A stretch of DNA of 64,000 nt, taken from NCBI RefSeq assembly GCF_000179595.2, contig NZ_JH556659.1:1282731-1346730 (forward strand), written 5' to 3'. The DNA is from Acetivibrio cellulolyticus CD2 (GTDB lineage: Bacteria > Bacillota > Clostridia > Acetivibrionales > Acetivibrionaceae). The notes under the pieces were generated by a model, which saw only the letters and a program-made list of their open reading frames with translations, was not told the DNA's origin and ran no database searches. Below, one piece after another: positions 28,313-37,523 of this stretch. Position numbers and translations under genes: made by a program. Each line of letters begins with the position of its first letter. Position 1 is the first letter of the stretch.

Positions 28313-30439
28313 TTGGCAGATAATATGGACCGTGAGCCAATGCTGGAAATGTTTATTTTTGAAACATATCAGTTGATTGATCAACTAGAACAGTTGCTTC
28401 TAAACTGTGAGAAGGAAAGTGGCTTTGAAGATTCGATTAATGAAATTTTCAGAATTATGCATACGATCAAGGGTTCAGCAGCAATGATGTTATTTGACAA
28501 TATCTCAACTCTGGCTCACTCTATGGAAGACTTGTTCTTTTACCTGCGCGAAGAGCATCCAAAGAATGTTGAATCATCTAAAGTAATAGATACAGTATTT
28601 GAATGCGTTGATTTCATAAAGGGTGAAACTTCAAAGATTGAAAATGGTTTTGTGTCCGATGGAAATTCGGATGCGCTAAAATCAAAAGTTACTGAATATC
28701 TTGAATATCTAAAGGAATCGAATCCTTCCGCAAACAATTCCAGATATGGATCTCAGAAAAGTAAAAAGGATACAGAGACTTTAGATAAGAAATATTATGT
28801 CGCTTCAAGTAAAAGTTCAAAAAGTCCTATGAATAATAAGTATGAGGCTGTTTTTTTCTTTGAAGACGGATGTGAGATGGAAAACATAAGGGCTTTTTCG
28901 GTTATACATGATTTGGAGGAAATAGCGGAAGTTATCAGTTATGTTCCGGATGATGTAATGGAAAGTAATGAAAGTGTCCAGGTGATAAGAAATGAAGGGT
29001 TTAAAATCGTTTTTAAGACTGATTTAGGGATTGATGCTATTAAACAGCGACTTTATCAGACAGTCCTTTTAAAGGAATTACAGGTGTTTCTGACAGATGA
29101 TTCTTTAGATGGTTTTGAAATCGAAAACAATAAAGATGATTATATTGATCAGGAAAGGGTAACTTCGAGTTCCCAAAAGCTGAAAAACATATTGCTTGAA
29201 GATATTAGCGAGATTCAATCACCCGAAGACGATAAAAAGCTGGAAAAAAGCCTTAATGAAAAAGAGAATGCAAAATCAACCGGAAAGCAAAGTGTAATAA
29301 GTGTAAATATTGGCAAGTTGGACTTGCTTATGGATCTGGTTGGTGAGTTAGTTATATCTGAAGCAATGGTTACACAAAATCCAGATTTAGCTGGGCTGGA
29401 GTTGAACAACTTTAGCAAGGCGGCAAGACAGCTTAATAAAATAACCACTGAGCTTCAGGATATAGTCATGTCAATACGTATGGTGCCTTTGTCAATGACT
29501 TTTCAAAAAATGAACAGAATTGTAAGAGATATGAGCAAAAAGCTTGATAAATCGGTTGAGCTTGAAATAATCGGAGAGGAAACAGAAGTTGATAAGAATA
29601 TAATAGAACGATTAACTGATCCTTTAATACATTTAATAAGAAATTCAATAGACCATGGAATTGAAAAGGCGGACCAGAGGATCCAGAAAGGTAAGTCACC
29701 TACAGGTAAATTGGTTTTAGAAGCCAAAAATGCAGGTGGAGAAGTTTTGATAATTGTTAAAGATGACGGAAAGGGTTTGGATAAAGAGAAAATTCTGCAA
29801 AGAGCAAGAACAAATGGTCTTATATTTAAGCCTGAATCGGAACTATCTGATAAAGAAATATATTCCTTCATCTTCCTACCGGGTTTTTCAACAAAAGAAA
29901 ACGTTACAGAGTTTTCGGGCCGTGGAGTTGGAATGGATATAGTTACAAAAAATATTGAAACGGTAGGAGGAACAGTAAATATAAACAGCGCTCCAGATGA
30001 AGGCACAACATTTTCCATAAAGTTTCCGCTGACACTTGCAATTATAGATGGGATGATAATAGAAGTAGGATGCAATAAGTATACTATTCCTATGGTATCA
30101 ATATTAGAGTCTTTCAGAGTCGCTAATGAGGCAGTAATTGAAGATGAACAGGGAAATGAAATGATAATGGTAAGAGGCGAATGCTACCCAGTTCTTAGGC
30201 TACATAGACATTATCATATTGATACTTCAGTGAAAGAATTTACAGAGGGAATAATGATTATGGTAGAAAATGGGGATAAAAGAATTTGTATTTTTTCGGA
30301 TGCACTTTTAGGAGAACAGCAGGTTGTTGTGAAAGCACTGCCTAAATACATCAAAAAGGTAAAAGGTATAGCAGGTTGTACTCTTTTAGGTGATGGGGAC
30401 ATAAGTCTGATATTTGACATGGATGAACTTATCGGTTAA
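28313..30439 (+). CDS. cheA: chemotaxis histidine kinase CheA
   Basis: 708 residues. The P1 phosphotransfer domain has His50 in IMHTIKGSAAMM. A variable P2-like section, the P3 dimerisation helices (near 335-420), the P4 ATPase (NSIDHGIE, DDGKGLD, GRGVGMDIV) and a CheW-like P5 domain at the C-terminus follow. It takes signals from chemoreceptors and phosphorylates CheY and CheB. The start is TTG at 28313 after GAGGTGAT. Confidence 0.96.
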   Translation: MADNMDREPMLEMFIFETYQLIDQLEQLLLNCEKESGFEDSINEIFRIMHTIKGSAAMMLFDNISTLAHSMEDLFFYLREEHPKNVESSKVIDTVFECVDFIKGETSKIENGFVSDGNSDALKSKVTEYLEYLKESNPSANNSRYGSQKSKKDTETLDKKYYVASSKSSKSPMNNKYEAVFFFEDGCEMENIRAFSVIHDLEEIAEVISYVPDDVMESNESVQVIRNEGFKIVFKTDLGIDAIKQRLYQTVLLKELQVFLTDDSLDGFEIENNKDDYIDQERVTSSSQKLKNILLEDISEIQSPEDDKKLEKSLNEKENAKSTGKQSVISVNIGKLDLLMDLVGELVISEAMVTQNPDLAGLELNNFSKAARQLNKITTELQDIVMSIRMVPLSMTFQKMNRIVRDMSKKLDKSVELEIIGEETEVDKNIIERLTDPLIHLIRNSIDHGIEKADQRIQKGKSPTGKLVLEAKNAGGEVLIIVKDDGKGLDKEKILQRARTNGLIFKPESELSDKEIYSFIFLPGFSTKENVTEFSGRGVGMDIVTKNIETVGGTVNINSAPDEGTTFSIKFPLTLAIIDGMIIEVGCNKYTIPMVSILESFRVANEAVIEDEQGNEMIMVRGECYPVLRLHRHYHIDTSVKEFTEGIMIMVENGDKRICIFSDALLGEQQVVVKALPKYIKKVKGIAGCTLLGDGDISLIFDMDELIG

Positions 30440-30550
30440 CAGCACAAAAACATTCTTTAAATTTAGTTTTAGAGTTTTTCATCTACGACATTATACATTT
30501 TAGGGTAAAGTTTAATTCTGATAATAAACAAAAAATGGAGGTTTGAGGAA

Positions 30551-31045
30551 ATGGCGGATGTATTGGATGAACTGCATGAAATTGTAGAAGATACGCAAAA
30601 AGGTAGATTCTTGACCTTTGTAATAGGAAAAGAAGTTTATGGAATTGAGATAAAATATGTTACTGAAATAATTAATATTCAGAAGATAACGGAGGTACCT
30701 GAACTTCCCGACTACATCAAAGGTATTATCAACCTTAGAGGAAAGATAATTCCAGTACTTGATGTCAGGGTGAGGTTCAAGAAGGAACCAAAAGAATATA
30801 ATGACAGAACATGTATTATAGTTGTTGACATAGCTGATATTTCGGTAGGACTTATTGTTGATAGCGTTGCAGAGGTGACGACGATAACAGAAAATGACAT
30901 TGTACCTCCACCTGATGCAAATACGGGTTTTAACAACAAGTATATTAAAGGTATAGGAAAAATCGGCGATGAAGTAAAGCTTTTGCTAGATTGCAGCAAA
31001 CTTCTCAGCGATGAGGATTGTGAGAGCTTAATAAAGATTTCTTAA
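30551..31045 (+). CDS. cheW: chemotaxis coupling protein CheW
   Basis: 164 residues, a single CheW domain with characteristic VPELPDYIKGIINLRGKIIP and a late GIGKIGDEVKLLLD. It couples chemoreceptors to CheA. GGAGG lies before ATG 30551. It sits between cheA and cheR in one direction, so it is likely in the same operon. Confidence 0.95.
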   Translation: MADVLDELHEIVEDTQKGRFLTFVIGKEVYGIEIKYVTEIINIQKITEVPELPDYIKGIINLRGKIIPVLDVRVRFKKEPKEYNDRTCIIVVDIADISVGLIVDSVAEVTTITENDIVPPPDANTGFNNKYIKGIGKIGDEVKLLLDCSKLLSDEDCESLIKIS

Positions 31046-31097
31046 ATGTTTGCAAAGGATTTCATGATTCTAAAATAAATTATAAATGGTGAGAACT

Positions 31098-31916
31098 ATG
31101 CTAACTATTACGGATAAAGAGTTTATACAGCTTTCTGAGTATATTAAGGCAAATTATGGTATTAACCTTAGTGATAAAAAAAAGGCTCTTGTTGTCGGAA
31201 GACTCCAAAATATCTTAATGGAAAAAAGTTTTGAAAGTTTTTCGCAGTATATAGAATATGTAATGAAAGATAAAACAGGTGAAGCAGTTAAAACACTTAT
31301 AAGTAAGATTACAACAAATCACACTTACTTTATGAGGGAATCTGAACACTTCCAATATTTCAAAAACGTTGCGCTAAAATACTGGTACGAAAAGCTAAAG
31401 AACTCAAAGGACTTAAGAATATGGAGTGCAGGTTGTTCGTCCGGTGAAGAACCTTATACTCTTGCTATGATTATTGCAGACTTTTTTGGTAATGAGAAAT
31501 CACTTTGGGATACAAAAATACTGGCAACAGATATATCATCAAGAGTATTGAGTGAGGCACAAAATGGTGTTTATTCTAATGAAAGTTTGGAAGCTGTGCC
31601 TAAAATATGGAGGAATCAATATTTTCAAAGGTTTGATAATCAGAACAGTATTGTTGTTGACAGCATTAAGAACGAGGTTATTTTTAGAACATTTAACCTT
31701 ATGAATACAACCCTTCCATTCAAGAAAAAGTTTCATGTAATATTTTGCAGGAATGTAATGATTTATTTTGATTCTGAAACTAAAAGAGAGTTAATAAACA
31801 GGTTCTATGAACAGACTGAATATGGAGGTTATCTCTTTATTGGTCACTCTGAATCACTAAACCGTGAAGAAACAAAATTTAAATATATAATGCCTGCAGT
31901 ATATAGAAAGGAATAG
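31098..31916 (+). CDS. cheR: chemoreceptor methyltransferase CheR
   Basis: 272 residues. An N-terminal helical domain is followed by a SAM-dependent methyltransferase with WSAGCSSGEEPYTLAM (SAM loop), NHTYFMRE, and VIFCRNVMIYFD. It methylates glutamates on chemoreceptors. ATG 31098 is preferred because GGTGAG lies just upstream; an in-frame ATG at 31086 has none. Confidence 0.95.
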   Translation: MLTITDKEFIQLSEYIKANYGINLSDKKKALVVGRLQNILMEKSFESFSQYIEYVMKDKTGEAVKTLISKITTNHTYFMRESEHFQYFKNVALKYWYEKLKNSKDLRIWSAGCSSGEEPYTLAMIIADFFGNEKSLWDTKILATDISSRVLSEAQNGVYSNESLEAVPKIWRNQYFQRFDNQNSIVVDSIKNEVIFRTFNLMNTTLPFKKKFHVIFCRNVMIYFDSETKRELINRFYEQTEYGGYLFIGHSESLNREETKFKYIMPAVYRKE

Positions 31917-31921
31917 TTAAC

Positions 31922-32962
31922 ATGGAGCTTAAAAAAACAAATATTAAAAGGAAAATTAAAGTTTTAATAGTTGACGACTCCATTCTTTTTAGGGAAACGC
32001 TGGCAAAAGGAATCGGTCAGGATGCTGCAATTGAAGTCGTTGGAACTGCAGCTGACCCATACAGTGCAAGAGATAAAATAATAGAATATGAGCCAGACGT
32101 TATGACTCTTGATGTTGAGATGCCTAAGATGAGTGGAATTGAGTTTTTAAGGCGTTTAATGCCTCAATACCCTATTCCTGTTGTGGTTGTAAGTGCTGTA
32201 AGTGATAATGTATTTAATGCTTTAAATGCAGGTGCTGTTGACTTTGTAACAAAACCTAATGTGAGTAGCCAGATGAGTATGCAATCTTTTATAAACGAGC
32301 TCATTATAAAAGTAAAAATTGCTTCAACCGCCAAAGTTGGGCGCTGGAAGTTTGAAGCTCCGATAAACAGAGAGTTAACACGAAGTGATAGGCAGCAAAC
32401 TGATAAGATACTTGCCATAGGTGCTTCAACTGGTGGAACAGAAGCAATATACAGTGTTTTAAAGTCCATGCCCAAAGATATTCCGGGAACGGTTATAGTA
32501 CAACATATGCCACCGGTTTTTACCAGGATGTATTCGGAAAGACTTAATAATTCATGCTTAATGGAAGTAAAGGAAGCGGAAACCGGAGATAGGGTTTTAC
32601 CTGGAAGAGTCCTTATTGCACCGGGTGACTTTCAGATGAGACTTAAAAAGGTAGGAAATATTTATATGGTTGAGTGCTTTAAAGGTGAAAAGGTAAATGG
32701 TCACTGTCCTTCAGTAGATGTTTTGTTTGAATCCGTTGCAAGGGTCGCAGGGAGAAATGCTGTAGGAGTAATACTTACAGGCATGGGAGGCGATGGCGCA
32801 AAAGGACTGCTAGCTATGAGAAAAAGTGGTGCGCGGACGATAGGACAGGATGAACAAAGCTGCGTTGTATATGGAATGCCTCGTGTGGCGTATGAAATAG
32901 GCGCAGTTGAAAAGCAGGTTACATTGGATTCAGTTTCAAATACGATATTTTCAATGCTTTAA
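31922..32962 (+). CDS. cheB: chemotaxis methylesterase CheB
   Basis: 346 residues. Receiver domain (VDDSILFRE; phospho-acceptor in VMTLDVEMPKMSG), then a linker and the esterase domain with the triad Ser in IGASTGGTEA, His in VQHMPPVFT, and Asp in GMGGDGAKGL. It removes methyl groups or deamidates receptors, opposing CheR, whose gene ends 5 bp upstream. Confidence 0.96.
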   Translation: MELKKTNIKRKIKVLIVDDSILFRETLAKGIGQDAAIEVVGTAADPYSARDKIIEYEPDVMTLDVEMPKMSGIEFLRRLMPQYPIPVVVVSAVSDNVFNALNAGAVDFVTKPNVSSQMSMQSFINELIIKVKIASTAKVGRWKFEAPINRELTRSDRQQTDKILAIGASTGGTEAIYSVLKSMPKDIPGTVIVQHMPPVFTRMYSERLNNSCLMEVKEAETGDRVLPGRVLIAPGDFQMRLKKVGNIYMVECFKGEKVNGHCPSVDVLFESVARVAGRNAVGVILTGMGGDGAKGLLAMRKSGARTIGQDEQSCVVYGMPRVAYEIGAVEKQVTLDSVSNTIFSML

Positions 32963-33001
32963 GGAATAACCGAAATATTACTTTGAATTTTTCAGCATTC
33001 C

Positions 33002-33052
33002 TAAGCATATCACAGGGATTATTTTGTTCCGCTGCGATATGCTTAACTTTTT
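33002..33052. terminator. terminator of the che operon
   Basis: The 10-bp stem TAAGCATATC / GATATGCTTA is followed by ACTTTTTT. It lies between cheB and the convergent MerR-type gene. Confidence 0.75.
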
Positions 33053-33636
33053 TAAATTGTTTTTTTCTTCGACAATACTCTAGAAAGGCGGCTGAAGAAA
33101 CCTCCTTTGTTTCTTTCACGCCATAATCCCAAAGAACGGTCTACATTTTCAAAGTGCTTGTCCAGTTTACTTTCAATTTTTCTTATATTGTTTTCCATGC
33201 AAGCTCCGAGTTCAAGCTTTGTTTTAGTAAGCTCCCTGTTTATCTGATCCCTGGCATCAGCCACTTCATTAGAAAAGCTTAGAGTAAGGCGTTCACCAAA
33301 TTCATTGAAAAAATTTTTAATATCTATAATGTTTTCACTCGATTCAACAGGAGTCATAGAGGTGAACCCGTTTTCTGATACAACAGGTGGAGGCTCATTT
33401 ATGACGCTTTCGCACTCAAGTATTTTTTTAATTGCCTTAATTTCAAGACCATCATCCCGCATAGTCTTTATCTGAAACATTACATTGGCATATTCGGGTG
33501 TGTAATAACGCCTGCCTCTGCTATCCTTTGGGATGTTCATATTGAACTCCTTTTCATAATACCTTAAAGCGTGGTCGGTTATTCCAAGACGCTCACTTAA
33601 TTCAGTAATGGTATACCTGTCTTTAAGAATTTCCAC
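33052..33636 (-). CDS. MerR-type DNA-binding protein with coiled-coil C-terminus
   Basis: 194 residues. The first 75 form a MerR winged helix (YTITELSERLGITDHALRYY, then GRRYYTPEYANVMFQIKTM). The rest has no Cys or ligand pocket signature; it is a charged helical region (SNEVADARDQINRELTKTKL) ending in a basic tail (LSRVLSKKKTI). This layout, HTH plus coiled coil plus basic end, resembles chromosome- or membrane-organising MerR relatives such as RacA as much as a metal sensor. The start is GTG after GGAGGGAG. Confidence 0.8.
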   Translation of the reverse strand: MEILKDRYTITELSERLGITDHALRYYEKEFNMNIPKDSRGRRYYTPEYANVMFQIKTMRDDGLEIKAIKKILECESVINEPPPVVSENGFTSMTPVESSENIIDIKNFFNEFGERLTLSFSNEVADARDQINRELTKTKLELGACMENNIRKIESKLDKHFENVDRSLGLWRERNKGGFFSRLSRVLSKKKTI

Positions 33637-33824
33637 TTAAGACTCCCTCCAGTTTATTAATTGTAATGATGAAATAAACATCGAAACAATATTCCATCTA
33701 CTCCTTAATTAAAAGCTTCAGACATGTTTAAATATACTTATCACGGCGCTTATGTAGCCTTGTATAAGTTGGAAAGCAAATACTATGATAGCACTATTAT
33801 GAAATAGTGTAAATAACTTGATGA

Positions 33825-34838
33825 TTATTTACGCAATATTTCCAGAGAGTTATTTATATCCTTTGGAATGGGCGCAACAAGTTGAAGATTTTTTTTAGTT
33901 AGGGGATGAATAAATTCCACTTTGTAGGAATGAAGTGCTTGTCTTTCAATAATATTAAGCTCTGGATGGAATTCTAAGTTTTGGGTAATAGAGTTCTCAT
34001 TACTGGAAATGCTGTTTCCTATTTCATAATATATATCATCACCATCCGTACGACTCATGAGTTCTGGGGTTTGGGAAATATCTAAAAATGGGTATAGGGT
34101 ATCGCCTATAAGTGGATGACCAATAGCCTGGCAATGTACTCTTATCTGATGAGTCCTTCCTGTCTCCAGACGGAATTTTAATAGTGAGGTATTGTTAAGA
34201 ACTTCCAGCGTTTCGAAATGAGTTACAGATCTATCTCCTGACAGAGATACATGCCTTAACATAATACTACCCTCTTTGCGTTCTATGGGCAGATCAATGG
34301 TACCCCTTGTATTCTTAAGAATTCCGTAAACGATTCCGATATATTCCTTAACAAACGTTTTTGTATTCATTTGGCGTATTAGTGACTCCTGAGAAAAAGA
34401 GTTTTTGGCAAATATAATAATGCCTGAAGTATTCCTGTCAAGCCTTATTACAGGACGGATTTTTTTGGCTACACCACTTTTTTGAAGGTGGTATGCTACA
34501 GCGTTAGCAAGAGTACCATCAGGGTGGGAACAGGTGGGGTGAACGACAATATCGGGAGCTTTGTTTATAACAATAAGACAATCGTCCTCATAGATAATAT
34601 CTATGGGGAGGTCTTGCGGAACTAAACCTTCCAGCTCTTCATCATATTCAATTTCGACTTCGATAACGTCGCCGCTTTTAACAACAGCGTTGACAAATAC
34701 AGGTTGTTTGTTGCATAGTATCTTGCTTTGGTATTTGAGCTTTTTTATCAATCGTTCGGAAATATCCAGCTTGCTTTTTAATATGTATTTTACAGCTTTG
34801 CCGTTGTCATTATTATCAGCGGTATATTTTATAATCAA
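33825..34838 (-). CDS. RluA family pseudouridine synthase
   Basis: 337 residues. An N-terminal S4-like RNA-binding part is followed by the RluA/RsuA catalytic domain; the catalytic Asp lies in RPVIRLDRNTSGIIIFAKN, with RTHQIRVHCQAIGHPLIGD downstream. It isomerises uridine in rRNA or tRNA; the exact site cannot be told. The start is TTG 34838 after GGGGTGAT. Confidence 0.92.
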   Translation of the reverse strand: MIIKYTADNNDNGKAVKYILKSKLDISERLIKKLKYQSKILCNKQPVFVNAVVKSGDVIEVEIEYDEELEGLVPQDLPIDIIYEDDCLIVINKAPDIVVHPTCSHPDGTLANAVAYHLQKSGVAKKIRPVIRLDRNTSGIIIFAKNSFSQESLIRQMNTKTFVKEYIGIVYGILKNTRGTIDLPIERKEGSIMLRHVSLSGDRSVTHFETLEVLNNTSLLKFRLETGRTHQIRVHCQAIGHPLIGDTLYPFLDISQTPELMSRTDGDDIYYEIGNSISSNENSITQNLEFHPELNIIERQALHSYKVEFIHPLTKKNLQLVAPIPKDINNSLEILRK

Positions 34839-34984
34839 GTTTAATCACCCCGTTAATAATATTATAGCATTGTGCATTATTCAAGTCCTAATTAGGCAAA
34901 TTGATTTTTATATAGTATTTGCTTATAATGCAATGTATTAGTATAATGAAATAAGAAAATTCATGTATTGGATGGTGTATTTTT

Positions 34985-35803
34985 TTGAATCATAACTCAG
35001 ACGAAGATAAAAAAGGGATATATTTGTATCCTGACAGGAATGAGTCGATTACATTAAATCTTATTCGAGAGAGTGAACCTTATCATAATTACTGGGATAA
35101 AAGTGAAGGTAAAATACTTGATATCGCAATAAAAAGAATTAAGCAATTAGGGTTGGATGGCACTATGCTTGATGCTGGATGTGGTATGGGACGATTGACT
35201 TTAAAGTTTGGTAAATACTTCAGAGAAATACATGCTTGCGAGCCAGATACAGAACGTTATAGCGTTTTTTGCAAAAATATAAACAAGTGGGATATGTCTC
35301 ATAAGGTAAAGCCATATTTGGGTGGCGCTGAAAAATTGGAATTTAGCGAATACTTTGACATAATTATTTGTAGTCATGTTATTCAGCATATTCAGGAAGA
35401 TATTGCGGAGAAAATGATGGCCTCATTTGGAAGAATGCTAAAGGAAAATGGCTTATTGTTTATTACAACAACGCATTCTCTTGAAGATAGGGTAGTATTT
35501 TGTGAAAGTTATATGAGTCAGAGTGGAGAGCGTATTGAGACAGAAATTAGTCAGGAAAGATTTAATAACTTAAATAATGAGGCGGGAATACTGCCTATCA
35601 AGTTTTTTGCATGTGATAATATTAAAGAGCTTATTGAGAAGCATGGTTTTGATATGATTGACTTTAGAGTATATCACAATAGCACAAGTAGCAAACTTTT
35701 AGACAGTATTTTTGGTATAGATTCTTTGATAAATTTAAATAGTGGTTTGAGGAAGCGCTACGGGAGGGATTTGTTTGTCTGGGCAAGAAAAACAACAAAA
35801 TGA
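34985..35803 (+). CDS. class I SAM-dependent methyltransferase
   Basis: 272 residues. The SAM-binding motif MLDAGCGMGRLTLKFG is near residue 63, with motif II DIIICSHVIQHI and post-motif LKENGLLFITTTHS. The substrate is unknown. The TTG start at 34985 has a weak ribosome site. The end overlaps the next reading frame by 29 bp, so the two are probably coupled. Confidence 0.85.
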   Translation: MNHNSDEDKKGIYLYPDRNESITLNLIRESEPYHNYWDKSEGKILDIAIKRIKQLGLDGTMLDAGCGMGRLTLKFGKYFREIHACEPDTERYSVFCKNINKWDMSHKVKPYLGGAEKLEFSEYFDIIICSHVIQHIQEDIAEKMMASFGRMLKENGLLFITTTHSLEDRVVFCESYMSQSGERIETEISQERFNNLNNEAGILPIKFFACDNIKELIEKHGFDMIDFRVYHNSTSSKLLDSIFGIDSLINLNSGLRKRYGRDLFVWARKTTK

Positions 35804-36083
35804 CATACTAAATAAAGAATTGATTGATGCACAAATAATCTTTCTGCAAAGTGCAAATATTAACTTCAGACTCACAGATAAAGAAAAAATCGAGAATAAG
35901 CTGAAAAAGTTTTTTTGCGATCCCACATGGAAAAACGAAAGTAATTATAGTAACTGTTTTGAAGATTACAAAAATATACTTTTTAAAAATAACTTGAACC
36001 CACATAACTTGATAAAACTTAGATTAGGGTGTTTTAAATTTTCTATTGAGTATTTTCAAGCTAACAAAAAAATGAAAAAGTAA
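35775..36083 (+). CDS. N-terminal part of a possibly frameshifted protein
   Basis: 102 residues, hydrophilic, not assigned to a family. TTG 35775 lies inside the end of the methyltransferase gene, 8 nt after GGGAGG, so expression by coupling is plausible. The frame ends 11 bp after a run of seven A (36066-36072). A shift of -1 in that run continues, without a stop, into the 376-residue frame that starts at 36134. The two may therefore be one gene of roughly 496 residues, by programmed slippage, by mutation, or through a sequencing error in the homopolymer. Confidence 0.6.
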   Translation: MSGQEKQQNDILNKELIDAQIIFLQSANINFRLTDKEKIENKLKKFFCDPTWKNESNYSNCFEDYKNILFKNNLNPHNLIKLRLGCFKFSIEYFQANKKMKK

Positions 36084-36133
36084 ATAAAAAAGAGGATAAG
36101 AGTTTTCAAAATATAAACGAAGTATATAAAAGA

Positions 36134-37264
36134 GTGTATGAAGTAGAGATTTTTGCCTTTATTTATCCCGATTTAGATATTATTAACCTGCTTTATAGTA
36201 TTCCAATTAAAAAGATATCAATAGATGAGTTTATATTTGTTCGAAAGGTAATCCAGTTTGATAAAAAGCCAATAACTTTAATAAATAAAGATTTTTTTAA
36301 AGAAGAAAATAAAGAAGAAAAGTATACTTTTTCTGATTTTTCTGAAATATCTAAAAAAATTTATATAATATTTATGGAAATATCAGAGTATAAAAAGTTC
36401 GGAAATAAATACATAATGTCAAATCGCGCTAAGTCAAAGTTTGCTTTAGAAAAAGAAGAGTATTACAAGCAGGCCTTTGAAGAGATAAAAAAATTTAGTT
36501 TGATGATGATAGAGGTTAGAGACTTAGAGGGAATTGATAAATGTGATTTGCATTCAGAAGATTTCATGAAAAAGTTCTCTAGGAAAATATACGGATTGAT
36601 GGTTTGTGATGAGGGGTGGCGTTTTGTGCCTTTGCAATGTTCATCAAGTGCTCTTGAGAAGTGTTTTTGTTCAAGAGATTATTTTTGTGTTTTTGCATCT
36701 AATGTAGGAGTGTTGGAGATAAATTTAATAGAATCTGATAATTATAAAAAGTATAATGCTTCACAGAAGAAGATTGGAGAAGTATTTAACGATAAGGATA
36801 CGATAAAATTATTAGAACCAGCAAATTATGCAGGTTTGAATAGTGGAGCATTGCTTGCAATGGAGAGAGCGACAATGTTGCATGTAATTATTGGAGCAAA
36901 CATGACAAAAGATTATTGCAAAGCAAAATTGGGTGATAGGAAGATAATCTGTAACAGAAGAAAGATGATTGAAGCAATTGATTTGGTTATGAATATAAAT
37001 ATAAGCGAGATGTCTACCTTAACTGATATGATAATGGACAAGCTTGGAATATACAAATATGTTGAAAGGGTAAAGGAAAGATTAGATCTGGAAGAAGATG
37101 ATAATATGATAATTTATCAGAAAAGTATTAATAGTTTTATGAAATTACTGACTCTTGTTGGCTTGATTATTGCTTTTTTTAGCTTGGTTGTTTCTTTACT
37201 TAGTGCGGATATGATAAGAGACAAATTGATTGAATGTTTGAGCTATATTACATCAAGTAAATAG
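36134..37264 (+). CDS. protein with a C-terminal membrane helix, possibly continuing 35775-36083
   Basis: 376 residues from GTG 36134, though the frame is open back to 36065 with no start codon. No ribosome site is seen before GTG 36134, which supports entry by frameshifting from the upstream frame. The body is hydrophilic and unassigned; a hydrophobic helix lies near residues 337-360 (LLTLVGLIIAFFSLVVSLLS). It is probably a membrane-anchored cytoplasmic protein. Context beside a methyltransferase does not define its role. Confidence 0.6.
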   Translation: MYEVEIFAFIYPDLDIINLLYSIPIKKISIDEFIFVRKVIQFDKKPITLINKDFFKEENKEEKYTFSDFSEISKKIYIIFMEISEYKKFGNKYIMSNRAKSKFALEKEEYYKQAFEEIKKFSLMMIEVRDLEGIDKCDLHSEDFMKKFSRKIYGLMVCDEGWRFVPLQCSSSALEKCFCSRDYFCVFASNVGVLEINLIESDNYKKYNASQKKIGEVFNDKDTIKLLEPANYAGLNSGALLAMERATMLHVIIGANMTKDYCKAKLGDRKIICNRRKMIEAIDLVMNINISEMSTLTDMIMDKLGIYKYVERVKERLDLEEDDNMIIYQKSINSFMKLLTLVGLIIAFFSLVVSLLSADMIRDKLIECLSYITSSK

Positions 37265-37523
37265 TATTCAACAAAGTATGGCAATAAAATCAAAGGTAGA
37301 ATTTGTATTAAGAAAAGTCAAAATAGCCCATAAATGATTGGACGAACTAAGACAAAATTCAATAGAACATTGAAATGGAGGATTTGTTAAGTTCGTGGCG
37401 AATTATAAATACAGTTTAGTCATAAGCTTTTATTTTTGCTTTAAATGGATATTGAAATATAAAAAAATATGTTAATATAAAATACAGTTTTGTGAAAAGT
37501 AAACTGAAATGTGAGGAAAAATA
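37265..37523. other. intergenic region
   Basis: About 260 bp of AT-rich sequence before the PLP enzyme. No gene, strong hairpin or repeat was recognised. Confidence 0.4.
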
